Below, one piece after another: positions 53,656 through 64,000 of a stretch of 64,000 bases of DNA. The stretch's first letter is position 1. Every line of letters begins with the position of its first letter. The stretch covers positions 22,472,241 to 22,536,240 of the forward strand of contig NC_083565.1 of NCBI RefSeq assembly GCF_019925205.1, read 5' to 3'. The DNA comes from Metopolophium dirhodum (Eukaryota > Arthropoda > Insecta > Hemiptera > Aphididae). The notes below the pieces were generated by a model. That model did no database searches. It saw only the letters and a list, made by a program, of their open reading frames with translations, and was not told where the DNA came from. The translations under genes were made by a program, and so were the position numbers.

Positions 53656-55139
53656 TCCACGAGTATCTCTCTATTCATATATACAAAATATTTTTGGACT
53701 CTGGCGTTTACGCTGAATAATACATACCAGGTATATTCGTTTGTAACGAAATATTATTAAAATAATTGTCGGCAGGAAAATCCTCGGTGTAAACCGATGC
53801 GGGGCAGTATGTAAGTGAAAAGGGAATATGAATAATATTATATATTAATATCTGCGAAAATGATTTCTTTGCGGGTAATGTGCCGCGAGATGAAATCGTT
53901 CGATCTATTTGAATATATTATAATACATTGTTTTAAAGGTTTGCGCAACATCGCGGGTCTTTAGGACCGCGGTGGACTCTCTGGAAATTGAATTTCGTTT
54001 TACTGTTAGGAGGTACGCGCACGGTAAGCTTAAGACCCGATACATACCACAGTGCAGTAACTCGAACAATTGGTTTTAAATGACCGCCCACGCGAAAATC
54101 GAAAACCACCATTGGGTTTCGAATAGTCATAATATAATATATAATAACGGGTGCGAGCAGCACTATCTGAGATTGAATATCAATAGTCGAAAAATATGCG
54201 GCTTACCACCGCAGCGGTACAACAGCGACCTTACGTCATATATACATATAAAACTCATAGCGATTTCGATGTTTCGCGGGGAGGGCATCATCGCCGCTGC
54301 GCAGCTATGTATGGTACATAATATATATATATGGGTACAGAGCGTATAGTGAGATATTGTTAAAATTTTCAATTAGCATAATAATATCGAACGTCGAAAT
54401 CTTATTAGGTTGGTGAAAGTTAATTCGTTTTTGTTTTTGTTTTTTTTTTATATATACCTACATCATATTCTTGATTCTCCGCGAAGCCTATATGAAAAAC
54501 CACTAAACATTGATTGGGCACTACTTAGAGGATATTAATCCGAAGGCAACCGAAAAACCTGCAGCGTGTTCTCCGTTCACTCCTACACGCGCCCGCGTTC
54601 GGCCTACTCTTCGATCCTACCGTAAACCGCACGTGCCGACCGACCGAATCGCCTACAGATATAATAATAATATAAATACGCGTGCGCGTAAGTTTTTTTT
54701 ATGTATAAAACTATGTATACCTGGTGTATGTATAAACTTTTATGTATACCTGGTACCTACCTATACATTTTTCGTAAAAAATCTTTTGGACGAGGTATAA
54801 TAAAAGTTGACGCGGCCCCGTGTCCAACGATAGTGCGCAATTATAATACTGTTATTTATTAAGCCCACCGTTTCAAATCCGTTTCGAATCCGAAACAATG
54901 ACGCTCGATGTGGCGTGGAGGAGCAAAAGTACACAACGCAGCGTATATAATAATTAAATTGGAACCAGAAATGGACATCTTACTCCACTAAATTATAAAC
55001 CACATCAAACATAACACCCTCCCCCCTCCCCCCAATTGGACAATTGAACAGTTGGAATTTCCCCATCGAAATACCTAGACAATTTGAAGTTATCTTAACA
55101 ATCAGAATTAGACCGCTGAAATCTCCAACAGTTTCTTAA

Positions 55140-55445
55140 TGGCCAAGGAAGAAGGAGGTTCTGAGCACATTCTGCGGGGAGGTCCTATAGTCACCATCAA
55201 GCACATCCTCGCCGAATGCTGCGTGTGTACAACATCAAGACAAACTCCAACCTGCCCGAATCATTAGCTGAAATACTACACAATTATCCTCAGTCAATAT
55301 CCAATATCATCGAAACTAACCAAACTTAGCCAAACTTTAAACCAAGATTTAAACAAATTTAGAATAAGTAGTAAATATATTAATTAAATCATTTGTAGAC
55401 CCAATGGCCTACATAATATAGACGAGGGTCTTACAAAAAAATAAT
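55140..55445 (+). pseudogene. 3' end of a Jockey-like LINE, frameshifted
   Basis: The plus strand reads IVTIKHILAECC in one frame, then continues in another as RVYNIKTNSNLPESLAEILH and further to stop codons. TIKHIL.(E/D)C..Y followed by a segment ending ...L..ILG/N...I is the zinc-knuckle-like tail of Jockey-clade ORF2 proteins (recalled). A 3' UTR follows, with ACCCAATGGCCTACATAATA and GACGAGGGTCTTACA, then an A-rich tail (about 55434-55446). The frameshift and missing upstream ORF show a dead, 5'-truncated copy. Confidence 0.55.
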
Positions 55446-55861
55446 AATTACATTATTTTATGGAAAGCTTGAGTGTGAGTGTGTTTAATGACATGGAAAA
55501 GTGGCACATACGAATATAAAATACGCACCTGTATTTGATAAATATATACGCATGGAAGAAGTCGACTTAACGCATGTGTTTTATCATTTACAAACATATA
55601 TATATATCTTTCCAGTGTTATGAATTATGTGGAAAGATGTGTGCGCACGTGTAGTACGATATAATAATATATAGTATGATTTACGAAAACGAATCTAGAA
55701 AAATATATTATGTTTTAATAGCAGACACGCAATATAGCTAGTACCTACGTATATAATATTATTATAATATACGACGACGACGCCGTTTTTTTTATTTTAT
55801 CGTTATTAATCCATCCGAACGTTTCCGAGGGGCTTAACGCCGCCCTCTTGTTATCGCACCT

Positions 55862-55866
<5 letters not shown>

Positions 55867-55898
<32 letters not shown>
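55867..55898 (+). repeat. (CA)n microsatellite
   Basis: About sixteen CA units, giving the poly-Cys-Val frame on the minus strand. Confidence 0.9.
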
Positions 55899-55901
<3 letters not shown>

Positions 55902-57217
55902 CTTAACGAGAAAAGCCGGTAACGCGCACCGGCACGATCGCCTTCGATAATAATATTATTATCGACCGCGTAGTCGCGCTTATATACGTCCCGCACAGAC
56001 CGCGCGTGTGTTCTGTGGACGCGATAGGTATATCTAAATATACCTATAGGTGCGATGGTGTGTGTGTTCCTCTTTTTGGTGATTCATACATCGACTGAGA
56101 TTTTCGTTTTAAGTTGTAGTTTTTTTTATTTTATTTTCCACCGTGATAACGTCTTATACGTCGAAGGGATGCAACCGCCGCAGTGATCTTCGAAAATATA
56201 ATATTATATTGACCCGTTTCCTCCGCGCCGCTTCCCACATTTCTTCGATACCAATATTATCATCGATACAAGCGTACCTACATAATTGTATTGTGATACT
56301 ATATCACGCGAGTACCCCATCGGTTTCTAGTACATTAAAATATGTTTCATAACGCGCGATAAAAATATTGTGCGCATGCGTTTAATTAATATATTATTAG
56401 ATTCGCGATAAAAGGAATATAATATTATGTTTAGGTAGGCAGGTCGCAGGTATATGGTACCTACCTAAATCCAAATAGGTATACGACGGTAAGCTGCGCT
56501 GCGAAAATTCCATAAAAATAACGTAATTTCTTACCATTAAATGATAGTAAATTCTATTATCTCGCATGATCTACATTTAAAACGGCAGTAAAAAATAATT
56601 TGTTTAACGACTAATAATTCGCATTTGTAGGTCACGCTGCATACACTATACATATTATATGCACATATGTTCTACTGGTGTATGTATGTAATATTATATT
56701 TATAGTGTTTTCTTGGACCATGCCAAGGGCGAACGGTTATTCAGCTAAAAATTGTGAGCAAATTGCGTACTATTATGTATATAAACATAAACATACCTAC
56801 GTACCTACGTTTAAGTTATTGATTATACGTTGGACAGTATGGACACCTTATGGTATTTACGGTACAAATGCAACAGGCTGCACATGTATGTGTAGTGTGT
56901 ACAAATTATGTATACAGGGTGTTCCGCCGTGTACGTCCTCGTAGATATCCGCCCACATTATGCATAATTAACCGTTAGCTATAAGTTATAACTTAAGCTT
57001 TATGCTTATTCGAACATACTAAATGGAAATCAATAATTCGACTTTGATAACATTTACATAAATTAATTCAATAAATCAGCTTTCTCATAATATGTTTGAA
57101 GTTACTCGTAAACATGAATTAATTCTATATTAGATAAATCAACAATGCACTATAATTTATGAGGATTGTGGACATATATTACAATAAAATCATTTAAAAA
57201 ATATTTAGTTTATCAGA

Positions 57218-57708
57218 AAAAAATTTTAAAAACACACTTTTCCATAAAAACATTTAAAAAAAAATTTTAAAAATTGCACTAAAAAGACAAAAATAATTCT
57301 CTGTACTTAAAAATAATGAAAAATTTATTGATGAAAAATTTAAAAGTGTGTGGTGCTCATACACTTGACATATATTCCCAGTCACTATCTTATAAACATG
57401 ATTGAACAAAGAAGTGTATGTGAGACTTTCCTTGGCTTTTAAATTTTTCATCAGTAAATTTTTCATTATTTTGCTCTTATACTTGACATATACTGCCAGT
57501 CACTATCTTATAAACAGGAACAAAGAAGTGTATGTGAGACTTAGCTCGGCTTTTAATGTTTTGTATGATGCACCACACACTTTTAAATTTTTCATCAATA
57601 AATTTTTCATTATTTTTAAGTACAGAGAATTATTTTTGTCTTTTTAGTGCAATTTTTAAAATTTTTTTTTAAATGTTTTTATGGAAAAGTGTGTTTTTAA
57701 AATTTTTT
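57218..57708. repeat. 491-bp foldback element with arms of about 139 bp
   Basis: The left arm (57218-57356) and right arm (57570-57708) are reverse complements with very few differences. For example, AACACACTTTTCCATAAAAA at 57231 mirrors TTTTTATGGAAAAGTGTGTT at 57676, and CTGTACTTAAAAATAATGAA at 57301 mirrors TTCATTATTTTTAAGTACAG near 57606. The 213-bp centre contains a two-fold direct repeat of about 80-100 bp (CTTGACATATA..CCAGTCAC, TATCTTATAAACA, AACAAAGAAGTGTATGTGAG). No ORF beyond reflections of the arms. A transcript through it would form a long hairpin. Confidence 0.85.
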
Positions 57709-59817
57709 TTTTTATTTTTTATTTTCTACTTTTTAGTTGAAAGTAAATATTTTTATTAAACGTTTAAGAAATATGTTATCCGGTGTTTTCGGTACCTATA
57801 TCAGAATACCGGTATAATGTTATTTGGTAATAATTACCGTTGTTACCATAGATATTATAATAATGGATAGGACACGCCTATACTTGCTTCGTAAGAGGTT
57901 GCGGTTTTTTTTGGGGAAGAGAGAAAGTTCAATATCTGCGAGAGATATTACGGCGACGTCGTGGGGACAATCCTTTTTTTTTTTTTTGGTCCATGTCCCA
58001 AAATGACAACGGATTATTGTATTGTCATCCAAGACCAAGGTCTATACCAATTTTCAGAATTTTTCATCTTCAAAAAGTGCCTCAAATCGAGCGCGCAAGA
58101 TTTGATCACAGACAGACGTGAAACCAAACTTAAGAAAAGTGTTAAAAAAGAGTATTATTTTGTCGGAGAAAAACGCCACGATCCTGTGCCAACGGTTAAA
58201 AATAAAATAATACGAATAATAATAATAATAATAACAAACGGATAAAATATAAACAAATACTTCACATACACCTACCTACACAAAACAGTTACTGCCATCA
58301 GATTAATACCTACATAATGTGTGACCTGCAGTGCCCGAATGTTTTTTACGACGTTCACGTCATGTCGTTTGATGAACGAATCAGCGTCGTATTCTATAAT
58401 GACATTAATTGCTTACTACAAATATAGAAATATAGGTATTATAATATTAGCCACAACAACTGATCGATCGAATAGCGTTTCGTGAATTTGTCGTTGACCA
58501 TTGTTACCATCATATATATATTATTATGTATAATATAATCCATAATATGATATATTACACAGTGCTGATCGATACCCACGGGTTACAATGATTTCGTCCA
58601 TTTCATTATTACAATAATAATAATATATCGTTCGTTTTTTAACGGTTGTTTCTTATTCCGATTAGAAAGTAAAAGACTTTAACGCACAGTTCGACGATTT
58701 CGTACATTTTTGTGTTACATGATGATGACGTTTTCGTGAGATATAGCGAAAGCCAAACGCGGTCAAAGTTTCGTCGGCTGCAGGAAAAGAGCACTGCCAT
58801 CTGATAAGGTTCATTAGGCCGGCGCGACGTTATTCCTTATACATGTATATATATATATATATATAATATATTATACCTATATGTGTACGAGCGTCGCTAT
58901 TGAAACCGAACATTGGCGCAACGGTCGATTAACGACATTTATTGATTTCCTACCCATAAATCGTCGCTCAACAATATACGTATATAACGCGTACCCATAA
59001 TATGGTACATTATATTATACAGTGTGCGCGCCTTATCGCCGTACAGCCATCTTTCTTTTTTTTTTAATGCGCATTTTTTACATCTCCTACAAGGACCGCC
59101 GCCGCGTTCTCAATGGCGCGCGCAAAAAAATTGTATCCTTCCCGCGAACTCTATGGATTAGAAGAGTCCTTTCACTTCCCCGCTACCTCCCCCGCACGCC
59201 ACACACGTGCATATAATATTATACTGCACAACTGAATTACAATATATATCGTAATAAGATCGAATCCATAAATGTAGGTATACTATATATTATATTAGAT
59301 ATACTAAGTCTTATATAATGTGCATGCACGTACCAAACGTCCGAGCACCTCTTCTGACTTTTAATTTTTCATCACGAGCAAGTGATTATCTGCGAAAATT
59401 TTAAATTAACTCGACTACCCATGTGTACGTCGGTATATGTAAAAGTTTTTCTGAGAATTTGTACGCTTAGAATTTTTAATCATTTAATTACAGTGGTTTT
59501 TTGTTTAGCTAACACGGTAAACAAACCATACGAACGCAAAATTTGACCGTTTTATCTTATTTCTTTTCGAAATGTTTCGTTATACTTCCACCCTCGCCGG
59601 CGGTGTAAATTATCTTCTTTATTAGGTGTAGAGACCTATCGCATACCTATAATACTGGTGTACACTGTACATACTGCAATGCTGCATGGTTATCCGAATG
59701 TTACGATGCACATAAAACTGGTATGGATTGCATAAAAATTACATACCTACATGGCTAGACACATTATAATTATTCATACCAATTTTGCGGTGAAACAAAT
59801 TGTTTGACCTGTACTTA

Positions 59818-60353
59818 TACTGGATGATCCAAATGACGTAAGATACTCATTATTTCTCAAACTATAAACGGTTTTGAAAATATTTTTTTACATAATTTTA
59901 AGCTGTTTATATCAAACATTATAATTTTTTTTAGAAATATTTTTTGGGGTAGGTACTTTCTTTGATGTATAAAAATCAAATTTTGGACGAGTAGTTTAAC
60001 TTAAATGTTAAATAGTAATAAGTAATTAAAATGTTGATGAGTGGATTGGAGTAGTTCGGGGGTATTCTGATAAATGTTGACCCATTACTCCGCTCATCTA
60101 AACTTTAAATAGGTACTTATAAGTTATAAGTAATAATAACTAAGTATACTTGTCCGAAATTAGATTTTTATAGATCGAAATACTCTTAATAATATTCTGC
60201 TTAGGAGAAATTTGAATCTAAAAATTGTATGTTGTCATTGAAATTATAATAAAAAATTTGAAAAAATAATATCGATAAATTAGTATATTTAAAAATATGA
60301 ATTTTTTTCCAAAAATGATAGTATTTTCTGAAGTAACGAGTGTCTTACGTTAG
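59818..60353. mobile_element. MITE-like element, about 535 bp, right terminus eroded
   Basis: The left end TACTGGATGATCCAAATGACG continues to TAAGATACTCATTATTTC. The right end, reverse-complemented, gives AACGTAAGACACTCGTTACTTC, so about 20 subterminal bases match with few changes while the outermost GGGTGATCC-like bases are lost on the right. The left terminus resembles the ACAGGGTGATCC type also seen alone at about 18464. No coding capacity. Confidence 0.55.
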
Positions 60354-60564
60354 ACAACGACGACGATGCTGCAGGCGGTTCGCGAGTCTTTGTCGTTATC
60401 GTGAAATCGTATTATTAGTATCTAGCGGGTAGAGCATAATATTATTGCTGCAAGTGTACACTGTGTCCCCGATGACGTACTGAATCTGAAATAACGCGCG
60501 GTTGCAAATTTCGGTAACCGGACGCATAGAGTGTCATTACGCGCTGACCGGACTGTCATTCTAG

Positions 60565-60625
60565 GTATACCACAACTACCAGTGAAGAATACGAATTGCC
60601 GGTTTACGGCGACGGTCTCACCGCG
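60565..60625 (+). other. exon-like segment of unknown status
   Basis: Sixty-one bases bounded by cattctag and gtaagtat, open in one frame (Y TTTTSEEYELPVYGDGLTA). The reading frame needs two bases from an upstream exon, whereas both dysf exons in the window end in phase 0, so it cannot follow the PAS-A exon directly. The peptide does not match the expected continuation of PAS-A. It may be an alternative or unrelated exon, or chance. Confidence 0.2.
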
Positions 60626-63283
60626 GTAAGTATATTATGGAATATTATGCGTGTACTACAAGAACACGCGGGTATGAAATGTCCTTTGTCGGCACAGCGC
60701 ATGTAGGCAGCGGTTGGGTTTGGAGGTACCTACCTATGTGTATTAACCTGCAACAGTACTACGGTCGTATTATCATTTTAGAATTTCAGATTATAATATT
60801 ATACATACCTACTTGGCTGTGAGTGTGTGTGTAAAACGCGATAACGTGTAAAAACCAAAGCGGTACCTTGGACCGCGAGTACGTGATCGGACGCTAACAA
60901 GACGAATTCCCGCTGCAGTCAAAGGTTATAAATATTATATTGTGTACCTATATATTGTTTTGCACGGACAGGCGGCGTTGTCGATGATGATCTAGCCATC
61001 GCCGCCGCCGTTCGTCTCGAAAAACCCGCTCCATCAGTTTCCTTGTTTGTGTGCGGTGGTCGAAAATTATTATTATTTCGTTTTCTTCTAATTGATCGTT
61101 TATCGTAAAAATTAACATCGAAACTGGTTTAGTTATTATAATAATATTATTATTATTATTACGTTGCCATTATTTTTATTATTATTGCTATTTTTATGAC
61201 TATTATTATAACTGGCATCGGCGGCATACGATCGTTATAAACAGCGGAGGAGGAGTTTATCGAGTGCCGTACTCCTAAAGGAAGCGTCTTTAAAGTCCGG
61301 TTTTATTCGGATGTACCCGCTGCTGCATCAGTATAATAATAATAATAATAATGTGTGTATTTATTATACTCACAAACACAAATATACATTACCTATATAT
61401 ATATATATATATATACTTTATACAATAGCTGTGACCATGCTAACATAATATAATACATAAATTATTATTTACTAATAATACTAATCCTAATTAGATTTAT
61501 GTCTATTGGCGAGCGGAAACAGTTCTCATCGATGTTTTGAATTAGACGCTTTCTCGCGCGTAAACATAGTTATTAAATACGTTTTCCTCGCCAATAAAAA
61601 TAAATAAAATACAATAACTCTTTAAAGTTGTCAAAAGAATGCTCACACACATATACTAATATATAACTCTATGCGTGTCTGTCAGCGTGTCAGCAAGTTT
61701 AAATAACTAGGTACGCGATAGTTATTAAGTTATTATTATATATTATAAAGCATGTAATCCCTTCGTTCTATAAATAATATCGATAGTCGTCTATTCGTCC
61801 TCCAATAAATTTAATATATATTATTGATACAGAGTACGAGTGAGTATCGACGGTATATTGTACGGCGGGCACACGATTCGGCCACTCGGGAAATATCAGA
61901 AAATTCTAATTTCCCCGCATATATATTATGATATGATACGATATTATTATACGCGGCTTGAGCACGCGTGGAATATCGAAAATAGTTATTCGAAAGATAG
62001 GTATAGGTACACTTACACAATTTATTATTACATTGTTAACTCGGTTATAGGATAAAATGTCGAGACCGTTTTTCATTGACTTGTTCTGATAACGTTCTCG
62101 TACGTATTAAATAACACTATGTGTACAATAATATATAACGCAGAGACAATACTATATAATACCGCAGACTAGACGCATATAATATGTAACCCGCGAGTTC
62201 AAGTATAAACTTTGATAAATATTCAAACAATAGAAAACAATCGAGTTTCCCCGTATGCAAAAAAAATCTGCATTCAGTGCAGCATATATCACTAATGCGA
62301 AGATGAATTCGCGTCGTGGCTTTCTTTGGCAAATGAACCCATACGAGCAGCGTGTATACGGTGTAGGTACCTACCTATATGCAGCGCACTATGCATTGTT
62401 CGCCTCCTACTGGTTTATTTTTTCATCTTGTTGTTGTTATTATTTTTTTTTCTCCTCTTATTTTTATTCTCCATCTCCTCTTTTCTACCGCTTCTTTTTT
62501 TTTCACTTCTGCTGCAGAATTTATCGGAAAGCGTTGTTCGACCGATCTTCGCCACGGCCATTTCCCTATATTGTTCAATATATATCCATACATAAATCCG
62601 CTAATGAGGTTAATTAAGCCGTCTAGCCTCCGGACGGCGCGCTGCGGTGTGGGGTGGGGGGAGGAAATCGAAAAGGCCCCTCATCAGATAGAGATCGACG
62701 AGACGACGACAAGGTACAAATAATACAAGTCGGCCGCGAAAAAAAAAGGTAAGTAGATACCCGTTCGGCGTACGGTAGAGGTACACGAGTAAAAATAAAA
62801 ACAAAACGAAAAAATGAATAAAAAAAAAAGTAACCAGATCATGAGAAACTAGAGATTTCCCATCGAGATAAACGCCGTTTTTCCAACAGTCGCGCCGGGC
62901 ACGTTCTGACCATGATTACGTGAAGGCAACCCCTCTACCGCTCCTATATAATAATATAATATAGGTATAATATTATGTGTATTATTATAAACTACCGAGC
63001 CAATTTAACGCGCGCAAGTCTTGTATATATTATGAGGGCATCGTGAACCTGCGCTTTTGGAACCGATACTGAACGCGTGTAAATTAAAACGCGTCGCCGT
63101 ATAATAATAATATACGCGCTCATACAGCGGCGCATAACACGACCATTATCGTAACAGTTTATACCCGCGAAGAGGACACCTCTCGTCCGCTGCAGGATCT
63201 GGTTCAACTTAAAATACAAATTACGTTTTGAACGCGCGACCGCGCACGGTTAAACTAGTTTTTAAACACGGCAAACGACACAT

Positions 63284-63306
63284 ACACACACACACACACA
63301 CACACA
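63284..63306 (+). repeat. (CA)n microsatellite
   Basis: About eleven CA units. A (TAGG)n stretch follows at about 63347-63362. Confidence 0.9.
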
Positions 63307-64000
63307 TACACAATACGATGATATTTTCGAGATTATAAATATAAATAAGTAGGTAGGTAGGTACTTACTTACCGTAAAAAAATATAATACGCGTTGTGTA
63401 TTTCATTCGCACACAAACGCCGAAAACAGGCGCGTTATCAGTCGAGATGAGCGTATATTATGCCTAAATATAATATCATTTTATATAAATCTAGCGGCAG
63501 TTTTAGATCCTTTACCATAATAATTGTAGGTATGTAAGTATATTTCTCGCATTTAATTTGCGATTATATACATATTTATATATTGTCCGACCGATGACAT
63601 GTTCAATGTAGGTATTATACTATAATATTGTACGGTGTTACCGCTCCAGTGACCACTCGGGAAAAGTTTACCCCTGTAAAACTTAACATGCTCCTAAAAT
63701 AATTGTTTTTTGGTTTTTACATGTTTATAATATCATTCAGTTCCTTCCGTAAACATAACTGACTATACATTTCTGTATAAAAAAAAAGATTTCTTTCAAC
63801 AGGTTTTTTTGTGTAGCCATACCCAGGGTAAGTGTCTAACCCCTTGGCCCTTATACAAATAAAATTGGTATCAAAATATTTCATTCTTATTTGAATCACA
63901 ATCGCTTCAGGATCGATATTTAATATTATCTATATACTATTCGTTATGATATTTTATGATATAGCGACATGTACCATAATCTTAACATAATATTTTTGCC

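Larger units (their letters stand above)
52661..64000 (+). other. intron downstream of the PAS-A exon, incomplete
   Basis: It begins with the donor gtgagtacc, and no later exon fitting the rest of PAS-A was recognised through the window end. It contains a CA microsatellite (53.6 kb), a Jockey-like LINE tail (55.1-55.45 kb), a CA tract (55.87 kb), the foldback repeat (57.2-57.7 kb), a MITE (59.8-60.35 kb) and an unassigned exon-like segment (60565-60625). The regions 61.0-64.0 kb hold only simple repeats and pyrimidine tracts that I can describe. Confidence 0.75.

Noticed and set aside
57961..58245. 94-codon open frame with a basic C-terminal half
   Set aside because: It looks less repetitive than others, but I could not match it to any family, it has no splice context, and it begins in a poly-T tract; it may be a transposon fragment.
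1..64000. CRISPR arrays, operons, riboswitches, bacterial promoters
   Set aside because: The sequence is eukaryotic intronic DNA; repeats seen are microsatellites and transposable elements, with no regularly spaced direct repeats with unique spacers.
52661..64000. Continuation of PAS-A (HGDSIYDI-like exon) downstream of 52660
   Set aside because: I looked for it by eye on the plus strand and found no matching splice-bounded frame; it is presumed to lie beyond the window.

Overview
This is a 64 kb piece of insect nuclear DNA, most probably from an aphid (Hemiptera). It is very AT-rich, saturated with ATAATATTAT-type palindromes and TACCTA/TAGGTA words, not visibly depleted in CpG, full of microsatellites, and carries small DNA transposons, Helitrons and a tRNA-derived SINE. 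The aphid assignment rests on sequence style and repeat types recalled from memory, not on a search.

I can support only one host gene. Two short, perfectly bordered exons on the + strand, at 22149-22213 (65 bp) and 52571-52660 (90 bp), join in phase. They encode the linker after a bHLH domain and the start of the PAS-A domain of a bHLH-PAS transcription factor of the Dysfusion/NPAS4 family. They are separated by a 30,357-bp intron. I find neither the bHLH exon(s) nor the rest of PAS-A, PAS-B and the C-terminus. The window therefore lies inside one very long gene: 1-22148 is upstream intron (or 5' region), 22214-52570 is the intron between the two exons, and 52661-64000 is the next, incomplete intron.

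The rest is non-coding. About 4.5-6.2 kb: a cluster of Helitron remnants, including a relic of a Helitron ORF start, and an antisense LINE tail. About 16.8-17.7 kb: a tandem duplication, one copy of which carries a hAT MITE with 8-bp target-site duplications while the other copy preserves the empty site. 27.5-28.1 kb: a TA-flanked MITE. 29.25-30.0 kb: two Helitrons side by side. 31.4-32.5 kb and 35.7-36.25 kb: a hairpin repeat and CpG-dense islands. 41.0-41.4 kb: a PIF/Harbinger-like MITE whose inverted repeats carry six ACGTG sites, the core recognised by bHLH-PAS/Tango dimers. 43.9 kb: an antisense LINE tail. 46.7 kb: a hAT MITE. 47.8-48.2 kb: a tRNA-Ser-derived SINE with 11-bp target-site duplications. 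55.1-55.45 kb: a Jockey-like LINE 3' end. 57.2-57.7 kb: a 491-bp foldback repeat with arms of about 139 bp. 59.8-60.35 kb: another MITE.

The many 60-180-codon open frames elsewhere look like by-products of microsatellites and palindromic AT sequence, and I do not call them genes. I found no new multi-gene system. The observations most worth following are the regulatory potential of the ACGTG-bearing MITE and CpG islands inside this long developmental-regulator intron, the foldback element, and the paired filled/empty hAT site.
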